NCBI GenBank assembly: GCA_030562195.1
Contig: JAUJPP010000005.1
Location: 31,235,106-31,299,105 of the forward strand
Source of the DNA: Nipponacmea schrenckii
Taxonomy: Eukaryota > Mollusca > Gastropoda > Lottiidae
Direction: 5' to 3'
DNA length: 64,000 nucleotides
Position 1 is the first letter of the stretch; every line of letters begins with the position of its first letter. A program made the translations under genes and the position numbers. The notes beneath the pieces were generated by a model, which did not search any database, was not told where the DNA came from, and saw nothing but the letters and a program-made list of their open reading frames with translations. This document shows positions 1-9,939 of the stretch, piece after piece.

Positions 1-45
1 ATCAAATAATTTGCTTGATTTTACTCTTAACAATGTGAAAATCCA

Positions 46-215
46 TCTTTAATAGGTCTTAGCATGAACATAAAATTTTAGTTCTTAAGAAAGGTCAATA
101 TGACTATATATTCATCAGTGAACTTTGGTGTCATAAAGTAACAGAATCCTTTAAAATCTTGAAAACGCTCAAAACTAAGTCATTTTTAACAAAAAGCTTA
201 ATCAAATATGATCTA
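46..215. repeat. Fragment of a short TTAA-type MITE
   Basis: This stretch is nearly the same as the element at 7547-7884: the same order of phrases (GAACATAAAATTTTAGTTCT, then AAGGTCAATATGA, then GTGTCATA...TAACAGAATC, then CTAAGTCATTTTT). It begins with the other end's version of the terminal repeat (AATAGGTCTTAGCATGAAC). It lies 3' of the zinc-finger gene's stop codon, so it may be in the 3' UTR or just beyond it. No gene is seen in 1-334. Confidence 0.6.
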
Positions 216-334
216 TTGTGTCTGAAAATAAGTAGCAGAACATAACAAAAAAATAAGTAAAATGTTTGTAGAACAATTGTTTTTTTTTAAACTTTTTTTT
301 TCTTTCAAACTATTTAACATCCTACTATTATTCA

Positions 335-2170
335 CTATGAATGTGATGTTAAAATATGGTTTTGAGCCAGTTCTAAAGTCATAAAGGCCATATTACATTC
401 ACTACAAACAAACAGCTCTTCTGGATTAGAAGATGGTAGACTCACTTCAGTAACTGGTATATCTGTTTCTAAATTTTCTAGTTTTATATCACTTAATTGA
501 GTTACTTCCCTTGTCTGCTCACCCATTTCTAGAATTAATATCTGATTCTCATCTATATATTCTGTTTTTGGAATAACCCGTACATCGTCTTTGTTTAATG
601 GATTTTGTTGATATTTACATTTTGGTTGATGTTTTTGAAGGGAAGTCTTACAAGTAAAGACTTTATGGCAAAATGTACATGAATGTTTACTTATTCCTGT
701 GTGTACAGTCATATGCTGATTTAAGCGCACTCGCAGTTTGAAAGTTTTTTCACATATAGAGCACTGAAAAGGTTTCTCGTTTGTGTGTGCAAATTTTATA
801 TGTTGTGATAGCAAGCTTCTAAACCCAAAAGCTTTTTCACAAGAGCTGCATTTGTGAGGCTTATTGCCTGTATGTTTGTTTAAATGTTCTTCAAAGTTTG
901 TTTTATTATTGTATTTTCCTCCACAAAATGAGCACACAAAGCGATATGTCCTATCTTTAGGTTCACTATGAATTTCTATATGAGCTTTGAGAGTGTTTGA
1001 TTCATAGAAAGATGCATTACAGATATGACAGATATGTGATTTTACTCCAGTATGACGTTTTAAATGTTGTTTTAGATATCGAGGATGATAGAAAATCTTT
1101 CCACAATATTCACATGTATGATTGTTAGATTTCTTATGAACTGTTTCCAGATGAGATTTTAAATGACAGTAAAATTCAAACACTTTTCCACAATATTCAC
1201 ATGTTTTTTTCCCCCGATGTGTGACATTGTGCTTTCGTAGCTCCACTAATGTTTGTCCAACAAACTCACATTTCTTACAAGGGAAATCTGTTTTTGTTAC
1301 TTTGTGTATAAAACTCAAATGCCAGTTCAGGAGTTTTTGAGTTTTGCATCCCTTTTTACATATTTCACAGACAAACTTTAAGTCCATTTGTGGACCATGG
1401 ACTGAATATAAATGACTTTCCAAATGATCATCTTCTTTAAAAAACAATTTGCAAATGTCACAACAGAGCTGAGATTTCACATTGTCACTATGATTGTGTA
1501 AAATATGGATCTTCAACTCTTCAAAGTCGTTGGTATTATTCTGACAAATTGTACATTGATATGGATTTGATATTTTCAATTTCTCAGAATCTCTAATGAT
1601 TGTTTTAGGAATATAAAGTGGTGATTGGTCATAAATAGAACATTTGTTAGCTGGAAATTTTTCTTTCTTGATTTGACTGTTTTCGTCAGAGTCACAAATT
1701 TTTGTCATGGTGGAAACAGATGTTTGTATTAGTTCTTCCTCTCCTTGCAATTCCATTTCCTGTTTAATCCTTTTACTTGAATTTGACTTTGCTTGCAAGT
1801 CAGATTCATCTGGTTGTTTTTTTTCACACATTTTCACCATAGGTTTTGTCTTTTCTTTTAATATTTCGCCATCTGTATTATACACCTTAACTCTTTTCCC
1901 CCTTGTGTTATATGGTCTTAATCTGGGGGAGGCACCACTTGAAGGGAATGAACTGATGTCATCTGCCTTTTCCGAAACAAATTTCTTTCCAGACTTAATA
2001 GAATTATTTTTGACCTTATTTATTGTTTTCTTTTCCATATTGAACAAATTGTTTCCAAAATCTTCCAAAAATCTTTTGGCCATATTTTGAACTATTTCAT
2101 TCTTGTGAGATATGTTTTCCCTCACTGTTGAATTGATGAAATCTGCAAACAAATTTTCATCTTCAATTTT
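335..2170 (-). CDS. Terminal exon of the zinc-finger gene: C2H2 finger block
   Basis: This single exon gives 611 residues and the stop codon. Its acceptor is TTTCAG before 2170. The first ~200 residues have no fingers and are basic, with several Lys/Arg clusters that could serve as nuclear localisation signals. The fingers follow with C-x2-C...H-x3-4-H spacing: YQCTIC, CCDIC, FVCEIC, FPCKKC, KTCEYC, HTCEYC, HICHIC, FVCSFC, HKCSSC, FQCSIC, and HSCTFC ending in a Cys instead of the last His. After a ~65-residue acidic spacer comes FVCSEC...H-x4-H just before the C terminus. The 127-aa plus-strand reading frame over 1707-2090 is only a shadow of this exon. Confidence 0.93.
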   Translation of the reverse strand, partial: KIEDENLFADFINSTVRENISHKNEIVQNMAKRFLEDFGNNLFNMEKKTINKVKNNSIKSGKKFVSEKADDISSFPSSGASPRLRPYNTRGKRVKVYNTDGEILKEKTKPMVKMCEKKQPDESDLQAKSNSSKRIKQEMELQGEEELIQTSVSTMTKICDSDENSQIKKEKFPANKCSIYDQSPLYIPKTIIRDSEKLKISNPYQCTICQNNTNDFEELKIHILHNHSDNVKSQLCCDICKLFFKEDDHLESHLYSVHGPQMDLKFVCEICKKGCKTQKLLNWHLSFIHKVTKTDFPCKKCEFVGQTLVELRKHNVTHRGKKTCEYCGKVFEFYCHLKSHLETVHKKSNNHTCEYCGKIFYHPRYLKQHLKRHTGVKSHICHICNASFYESNTLKAHIEIHSEPKDRTYRFVCSFCGGKYNNKTNFEEHLNKHTGNKPHKCSSCEKAFGFRSLLSQHIKFAHTNEKPFQCSICEKTFKLRVRLNQHMTVHTGISKHSCTFCHKVFTCKTSLQKHQPKCKYQQNPLNKDDVRVIPKTEYIDENQILILEMGEQTREVTQLSDIKLENLETDIPVTEVSLPSSNPEELFVCSECNMAFMTLELAQNHILTSHS

Positions 2171-5100
2171 CTGAAATCAGTAAATGAGAATTAAAAAATC
2201 CACATTCTGCTACTTGGTACCAATGTTATCCTGTCCATATGTTCACATTTCCATGTAAACCATACAGAATTTGTTTAAACTTGGTATGCATGTACATAAG
2301 CTTACAATGGATATCCAGGTTAAATTAGAGTTTTGTCCAATGTTATTAAATGGATATTAAAGATTATAAATCTTGTGACATATTAAGCATTGAAGTAAAA
2401 ACAACCATCTCAATAAAGGGATTCCCTCAATTATTAGTAAGAATAAACAATGAAGTTTGAATTACCTGTTTAATTTTATTATGTATTGAGATCAAGGAAT
2501 CCATATCTCCAATAACAGTGGCATATTGTCTTTCATTTGATTTAAACCATTGAATGTCAATTTCACTTGATTTACATAAATCAGTGATATAATTCTCTGC
2601 ATCACATTTCAAGGAAAGTACATCTTGAATATTTTGTGGTATTATGCCACAAACTGTTTGAAATATCTGAAAAAAATATTATCATTTTGTAAATTCAGAA
2701 CAAGATAAGTGATGGCTCTCTAGCACCTTTTGCAATATCCTAATGATACTTGCCTGGAAATTATCTGCTATGTCTTGTTTATCAGGAATCTGGTTCATAC
2801 CACTTGGGATGTCTTCATTTGGTGCAATAAAGTGCAGATTTTCAATCATATCTGGTTCCAATATTTCAATTTGATCGTCTTTCTCGTTAGTTACTGTACT
2901 TAGAGGATTATCGTTTTCAACCTTCTTAATTTTTGATAGAACGTGTTCCATCTCAGTATCTTCCAAATCAACTTGTTGATCATTATCAAATGTATTTTGT
3001 TTCTTACAATAATCCACATGAACTTCCATTCCAAGTCTCCTTTGCCTTGTTATGCCACAGTATGGGCAGTGATAATGAAAATGTGTTTTTTGACCTATTG
3101 ATTGTAGACAATTACGATAACACACCAGTGATGCATAACCTGTAAATATACAATAATATACTTGACATTATAAGGGATCTCATCTAGGAAAGACAGAAAC
3201 CTGTCCTGGATTTTACATACCTACCCATTGAATCAACTGCATGCAAAGGTTAAGAGGGTTTAATCAAGTTTGCCATAATAGCACATGTCTGAGATTAGTA
3301 CCAACAAACACCATTTGGTGAACATCATGAAGTTATGTAAGATTATAGTTATAAAGTTATAGATCCCTCAATTTGAAACATTGTTGTGCAGTTGACTACA
3401 ACAAAAATGTACAAGACCAAAACAAACTATACTATGCAAAAAAATTTGATCCATCACAGATTTTTTAAGAAAATAATACAGACAGCCATAACTGATCCAA
3501 TTTTTTTTTTCTCTCCATAGAAAAAAAATATTCATTTCATACCATCAATATCAAGTCTATTTTTCCAATGAACTTTATAATGATCTATTAAATGTGTTTT
3601 ATAATTGGGTTTAAATTTTTCAGTGGTACAAAGTGGACAGTGAAATTTCTTCTCACAACAGTCAAATTTTGTACATCTTTCTGTTGGTAAATCTTCTATA
3701 GATCTCACTATACTTATATCATACTGAAATAAATATTACATACAGTAGGACGTTCTTAATTGTTACTGATAGATTTAAAAAGGCTTCCTGTAAACTGTTA
3801 TCGCAGACTAGGTAGTTAATAGATGCACAGCAATCTAGCTTTACATTAATATAAAGACAGGATGTGTTCTAAAGAAGGCTACATATTTAGTGTATAATAA
3901 AGAGCTTAGTACAATGTATTTGTTTTGAGAAAAAGGATGATTTGAAACCACGGCTCTCAAATGGGGGTGAATTCACCCCCATGGGAGGAATGGCCCGGGT
4001 CCAGGGGGGGGGGATGGACAGCCTCGAGTGAAGGTTTCTCAAGTGACCTTACTGTGCAGAGTGCAGAATTCCAGCATTTGCATTTCTGGAGTTGTGGCTT
4101 TGGTCTCTTCTCACATGATATTATATTACGTCACGTATAATATACATGTACTCAAGTCTCGAGGGGTGAATGGCTCGATTGGAAATTTGCTTAGTGGTGA
4201 TTGGCAAAACAAAATTGAGAACCTGGGATTTAAAAGAATTTAATAAATAAAAATGTTTACCTTTATAGCTGGATTGAGCTTAGGATGTGGTACATTATTT
4301 AGAATGGCACTTGACATATCTTGTTGTTTCAATGGTTTGATTTCCCCAGTACATCTCCAGACATGAGTTAGAGTTGAACTGACATCTTGAAATGTAACTA
4401 TCTTACATTTTGGACAATGATAATGTTTAGATAGGGCATCTTCACATGGTAGATTACACAATTCCACTGTATCAAACTCTGAATGTATAATCAAATAAAT
4501 CTTATATTGGCTTTACATGCTGGTCAAAATTCCCTATGGTCTATCTTATACATATATAGCTATTTCTATTTATAAGATTTGAGCCTTTACCTAACAATCT
4601 TAGAACTGTTGTTAAATATGGGGGTCAGTTGCTTATATTAAACTGATCCACCGTTAGCAATGCTGCTGCATAGACATTGTAAAGAAACTACTTACAAGTT
4701 GAAGTAATAATAATAGACATAAACTCTTTATTTTACATGGGTCATAATTAGGTCCAATACAGGACAAGGTCCTGTTTACTGTATACTAGGGATTGGTTTG
4801 GTTGTGGGTCACTTGAGTTCTGACAGTACTACCGTTTATATGTATCTCTAGATAAGAATTTGGACTCTTAGTGAAAAGGTTTAAGAAATAGCCCATTTCC
4901 AACCTACCTGAAAATTGAATGACTTCAGGTTGTTTACCATTAGGCATTAAAATATTTTTGTATTCTTCCTGATAAATGAATATATTTATTAGATTAAAAG
5001 AATATTTTTAAAAAAAGAAGAGAAAATGTAAAACTCACTCAATGTACAATCAATTAACAGAAATAATATATGAAATGATGGCATGTAGGGGCTAAAAGCG

Positions 5101-8039
5101 ATCTTTGATGTGATTATTTACTGGTGAACCTGTCATGACTCATGGAATGCTTAGAAGTTTTCTGACATTTTCTGAATACTTCAGAGTAATTGAATTCATT
5201 TGTATGGTTTATCTCATATAATTTTACAATCATATAGATCCCATAAGCATATTTGTTGCAATAGATACATCAAGTATAGGCCTTCATATACCTGGTTTCG
5301 GCTGTGATTTATCAAATGTTCTTTGAAATTATTTCGATTTAAAATTTCTTTCTGACAAACAGGACAATGATAATGGCCTGATTTTCTACAGTCTTGAAAA
5401 CATTTAACTATTATCAAATCTGAAATATTAAATAAGACACTTGTTAAAATAAAAAACTTTGAATTTCATGGAAACCATCGCTTATTCTCAAAATGATCTG
5501 AACTTTTAACACTGTCTCTACGAAATCCTGGGGCTTTAACTTCTAACACTGTCTCTAGGATATCATAGTACTAAGATTCATCCATCTTATAATTACTGTA
5601 CATACTTAGAGGGAGCTCTATTCATCAGTAAATATACCTGCTGCTATATATAACAAAGATATCTTGCTCGGCAAGGTAATATACGCCCACTGGGAGCACT
5701 GATTTTGAATAAAAACTTTTCAGTTCAGTAACAATCAGCCGAATGAAATATTCAACCTTCTGTCATATACTTTTTTTCTAGGGTGTTTAGTTTCATTAAA
5801 ATCTGTCAAGAATTGTACCTAATAACAACTCATTAAATATTTTTCGGTATTTTTTTGATTTGCAATAGGGTTCACCCTTAATATTTTGATATTTTTACTT
5901 TTTAAGTTTTTTCAAAAATGACTGTTTAGAGTGTTTACAAGCCAAAAGTTGAAAGTGGTTTCAAAAACAAGGGCAATAACTAACACTAAATATTTTTCGA
6001 TTTATCTGATTTTCAATAGGGTTCATCCTTGGGAGAAAACAATACTCAAGCCAAGTTTCTTTAAAATCCATTTAAAAATGTTCTTTCTAGAGTGTTTACA
6101 AGCTAAAATAGAACATGTTTTCAAGAACAAGGGCAATAACGCATACTAAATATTTTTGATTTCACTGATTTTCAATAGGGTTCATCCTTGAGTTATAACA
6201 CACTCTCACAACAAGTTTCATCAAAATCGCTCAAGAATTGTGCCATGTAGACAAGACAAAAATCGAACATGTTTTTAAGAACAAGGCAATAATTCATATT
6301 AGATATATTTTGATATTTTTAATTTTCAATAGGGCTCATCCCTGGGTGATATCAAACAATTTCAGTGACTTTTGTCAACATTGGTCATGAATTGTGCCTT
6401 CTAGAGTGTTTATAAGTCAAAAGGTTAAATGCGTTTTCAAAAAACAAGGGCAATAACTGACACTAAATATATTTTGATTTATTTGATTTCAACAAGGTTC
6501 ATCCTTGAGTTATAACACACTCTCACACCAAGTACTCAAGCCAAGTTTTATCACAAGAATTGTTCTTTCTAGAATGTCAACAAGCTAAAATTTAACGTGT
6601 TTTCAAGAACAAGGGCAATAACCCATACTAAATATTTTTCGATTTCACTGATTTTTAATAGGGTTCATCCTTGAGTTATAACACACTCTCACACCAAGTT
6701 CCATCAAAATCGGTCAAGAATTGCACATTGTAAAGTGTTTACGAGCCATTCAAGGAAAAGGGCGATAACTCATACTAATTTTTTTTCGATTTCGCTGATT
6801 TTCAATAGGGATCATCCTTGCATGATCATAAACTCTCATATCTAGTTTCATTAAAATCCATCAAGAATTGCGCCTTGTAGAGTGTTTACGAGCAATTGTG
6901 GAAGGACGAACCGACAGACGGACATGGGTGACGACAATATACCCCATTTCATGTGGGCGTATAAAAATTATCCTTAAAATTGAGTATTTATCCATAAAGA
7001 TGCACTTGATTATTGAAAAACACCTTATAAATTTATTAAGCATTTTTAAAATTTTTAAATTTTAAGGGTTTCTGTTTATGACACCAGTAAAATTCACTGA
7101 TGAATATATACCTATTTTGACCATTCTTGAGAAATTTTATGTTTGAAAGTTTGAACAATGAGCTGCTGAGAAGTTTTTGAAGATGGTATAAGACAGAAGG
7201 CTTACAAACCTTGATAATACACAGCATGAGGAAAATGTGACAAATGGATATGGTCCATTGTTTTTGAAGCTCTTGTAGGTTTATAGACATTCACATTACA
7301 AAATGGACAATGATAAAGGCATGTACAGCATTCTAATTTGTCACATTTTAAAATTTCAATATCATCCCCTCGTTTAAAAATTCCAGTAGACCTACTACAA
7401 GAACTGGTACCAAAACCATGCCTTGTTAATACTATTTCTGATTCATTCTCCTGCAAATACAAAAAATGATCATAATCATAAATAATGACAAATAAACTTA
7501 ACAAACCAAAGACAAATACAAGTTAATATGGTAATCAAGAACATTTTTAAAGGGATACTACATCTTCGCACGAACATAAAATTTTAGTTCTCAAGAATGG
7601 TCAATATGAGTATCAATGAACTTACCTGGTGTCATATATTAACAGAATCTCTTAAAATCTGGAAACCCTCAATCCTAAGTCATTTTTTAAAAACGCTTAA
7701 TCAATTTATTATGCATTTTTAGTAATCAAATGCATACTTTGACTTAGTGAATACCGGTACCGGTAATTAAAGTTTAGTGGATATTTTTTTTATGTTATTT
7801 ATGGCAGCAGGAATATTTACTCTTATTGGCCAGGTTTAAAATTTTCGAATTTTATGTTCATTCTAAGACCTATTATCCCTTTAAGTAACAAATAATTTAT
7901 TTCAATATAAAAGAAACAACAGACGACTCTGTGGAATAGTGACATGGAATTTTATCATAGGATTATCTTGCATGTCCTAATAATCAAGTCTTATTTTTAC
8001 CTGCTCACTCAATTCCCGATCTTTATTAGCCGTTTCCAT
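335..8039 (-). CDS. Multi-zinc-finger protein with five HYHCPxC-type modules and twelve C2H2-type fingers (9 coding exons)
   Basis: Probable nuclear DNA- or RNA-binding protein of about 1,105 aa. Coding exons in transcript order: 8039-8001 (ATG), 7450-7210, 5419-5292, 4968-4908, 4478-4261, 3723-3543, 3139-2727, 2666-2466 and 2170-335. Every junction has an AG acceptor and GT donor, and all phases close. Residues ~45-320 hold five Cys/His modules (exons 2, 3, 5, 6, 7), each ending in [H]Y/FHCPxC followed by H-x3-H or H-x3-C. Residues ~325-700 are a linker with acidic and basic patches. Residues ~699-1013 hold eleven fingers in tandem, the last being C2HC, and a final C2H2 finger lies at ~1081-1104. 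Some linkers are TGxKPx-like. I recognise the C2H2 class but not the family of the N-terminal modules, so no symbol is given. It is divergent from NAA20, with 385 bp between start codons. Exon 7 has an alternative GC donor 27 nt upstream. Confidence 0.85.
5655..6966 (-). repeat. Family 1 element (tandem ~160-bp units), minus orientation, in intron 2 of the zinc-finger gene
   Basis: Read on the minus strand, the element starts at ~6966 with TATACGCCCACATGAAATG and ends at 5655 with GTGGGCGTAT...CTTGCC...AAGATATCTTT. Between these ends are at least seven imperfect units, each containing the complement of 'aagggcaataact', 'ttcaatagggttcatccttg' and 'caagaattg'. It is the same subfamily as the copy at 49621-50935. 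No coding capacity is seen. Its orientation matches transcription of the host gene. Confidence 0.85.
7040..7150. repeat. Inverted fragment of the short TTAA-type MITE
   Basis: Read in reverse, this matches the middle of the 7547-7884 element: GAACATAAAATTT-like end, then TCAAGAATGGTCAA, ATATTCATCAGTGAA and GTGTCATAAACAG. It lies in the intron just 3' of zinc-finger exon 2. Confidence 0.5.
7547..7884. mobile_element. 338-bp MITE flanked by TTAA
   Basis: The left end reads TTAAAGGGATACTACATCTT and the right end is its near-complement, ending ATTATCCCTTTAA. Pairing extends about 35 bp with a few mismatches through GAACATAAAATT. The outermost TTAA on each side fits a TTAA target duplication, as for piggyBac-type elements, although TTAA could instead be part of the inverted repeat. 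There is no open frame. It lies in intron 1 of the zinc-finger gene; related fragments are at 46-215 and 7040-7150. Confidence 0.65.
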
Positions 8040-8424
8040 AAGTTTGATTTCAATGCTTCAAATCATATAGACAAATGTGTAAGATATTTAACTTGATTGA
8101 TTTTGCTGTGACATAAATTTAAAGTTACAATGGCGCCTGTGGAATTTGAACTTAGAGTACTAAACATGGAATTGGATGTATCAATCTTTTTTCTGTTTTT
8201 TTTTTTGTGTATGAAAATATTTGATTAATCTGATTAGGATGTGAAAATATTACACTATGATAATATAGGACTATAACTTTTAATTCACCTTCCAAGAGCT
8301 TTATAATTTTCAATCCAAGTAAATATTTTACACTGCATCTTATTATAACCGGAAGCACATTTTCTACTTCCTTTTTGTTATCATTATATAAATTATATTT
8401 GCATGTATTTTCAGTAGGAGAAAG
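8040..8424. promoter_or_regulatory. Short divergent intergenic region between the zinc-finger gene and NAA20
   Basis: The 385 bp between the two start codons must hold the 5' UTRs and core promoters of both genes unless there are further upstream non-coding exons. A splice-acceptor-like TGTATTTTCAG sits 11 nt before the NAA20 ATG, so the NAA20 5' UTR may be spliced. No clear TATA box or transcription start can be assigned by eye. Confidence 0.35.
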
Positions 8425-8946
8425 ATGACAACAATTAGACCCTTCACGTGCGATGACTTGTTTAGGTTCAACAATGTCAATTTGGATCCTTTGACAGAGA
8501 CGTATGGTCTTCCATTTTACATGCAGTACCTAGCACACTGGCCGGAATATTTTCAAATTGCCGAATCTCCGGACGGACAAATCATGGGCTACATAATGGG
8601 GAAAGCTGAGGGATCTGGGGAGATGTGGCATGGTCATGTGACTGCTCTTACAGTGGCTCCTGAATTCAGAAGACTTGGACTTGCTGCAAAACTGATGCAA
8701 AATCTTGAAAACATTTCTGAGAAAAAACAATGCTATTTTGTGGATTTATTTGTGCGAGTTTCGAACCAGGTTGCTGTTGAGATGTATAAGAAATTAGAAT
8801 ATAGTGTTTATCGACGTGTTTTAGAATATTATTCAGGTGATGTGGATGAAGATGCTTTTGATATGCGGAAAGCTTTACCAAGAGACGTAGACAAGAAATC
8901 TATTATCCCCTTGAAACATCCAGTAAGACCTGAAGAACTGGAATGA
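8425..8946 (+). CDS. NAA20: N-alpha-acetyltransferase 20, NatB catalytic subunit
   Basis: GNAT-fold catalytic subunit of the cytosolic, ribosome-associated NatB complex. With NAA25 it acetylates nascent N termini beginning Met-Asp, Met-Glu, Met-Asn or Met-Gln. The 173-aa product is the usual length of this very conserved family (~175-178 aa) and is recognised along its full length. It starts MTTIRPFTCDDLFRFNN, carries NLDPLTETYGLPFY and WHGHVTALTVAPEFRRLG with the acetyl-CoA loop RRLGLA, then FVDLFVRVSNQVAV, YSVYRRV and DAFDMRKALPRD, and ends HPVRPEELE. The ATG at 8425 gives the conserved N terminus. The CDS has no intron, whereas vertebrate NAA20 is split over several exons, as I recall. An acceptor-like sequence just upstream suggests a 5' UTR intron. 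A poly(A) signal follows at 9072. Confidence 0.97.
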   Translation: MTTIRPFTCDDLFRFNNVNLDPLTETYGLPFYMQYLAHWPEYFQIAESPDGQIMGYIMGKAEGSGEMWHGHVTALTVAPEFRRLGLAAKLMQNLENISEKKQCYFVDLFVRVSNQVAVEMYKKLEYSVYRRVLEYYSGDVDEDAFDMRKALPRDVDKKSIIPLKHPVRPEELE

Positions 8947-9071
8947 CTATCAATATTTTGGACTGTTATTGATATCATGAAGTTAATTATATTTGTGATA
9001 GTATCTTTTATTGTGTATCAAATAGTTTTTGTTTATTTTACCAACCAGTCAACATTGTAATATTAAATGCC

Positions 9072-9077
9072 AATAAA
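9072..9077 (+). terminator. Poly(A) signal AATAAA of NAA20
   Basis: A canonical AATAAA lies 126 nt after the NAA20 stop codon, in AT-rich 3' UTR. From here to 9939 I see only A/T-rich sequence with short A-runs, and no gene. The JmjC gene ends convergently at 9940. Confidence 0.6.
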
Positions 9078-9939
9078 ATTCTTAAATGGTTTTTAATCTA
9101 ATATATATGACCTCTGTTGTAGTTGGATGATAACCAACTCATCTGAACCTTAAACTGACAAGTCAGAATGTAAATGGTTTATTTTCTTCTGCTCTTAATC
9201 TTTCTTAGATGAAGCACAAAAGTTTTGAATATCTACTGTTGGTCTCTTTGCTTTATATATTTGAGTGAATTTTGTAATAAAAAAATACACTCACAGTATA
9301 AATGTATTAAAAACAATAACAAAATTATAACAAATTGCTTGATTAAAATAAAGAGAGAATACAAAAAGAAAAAAAAAAATTCAAGTGAAACCTATTTGGT
9401 CCCCAGCTCATAAAATATAAAACAATAAAAAAAAGTGATCAACATCATACTGTAATATAAGCATGAATAATCTCCAGAGCACTGATTTGGAATCACAATA
9501 AAAATTGTAAATAATAAGACCCTAATTATTATGCTGTGTTCATACCAAATATAAAAAATACTAATATAATAAAACAAAAAGATAATAACAAATATTTTTG
9601 GAATGTGAGAACTTTTAGAAATAAACAAACAATAAAAAATTGTATTAAGTGATCTAGGATAAATGTGGGTCTGGATTCAAAATTAAAAGGACAAATTTAT
9701 TTCTTATAAAAAACCAAGCTAGCATAAAACAAACATAACTCTGAGCTGAAGCAATATTTTGATTCAATTAATATTAAAATCTCCGATCATCTTTCTTCAA
9801 AAAAATAAAAAAAATAACGGCAAAACAAAGTAGAATACTGAAACATAGCAAGTTGTGGAAATGGATATTTTAGGTTCTGAAAGTAGAATTCTTGTTATGG
9901 GTATTGGATACTTAAAACTACAGCAGTATTCTACTCTGG

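Noticed and set aside
1707..2090. 127-aa plus-strand frame
   Set aside because: Antisense shadow of the zinc-finger gene's last exon; no motif of its own.
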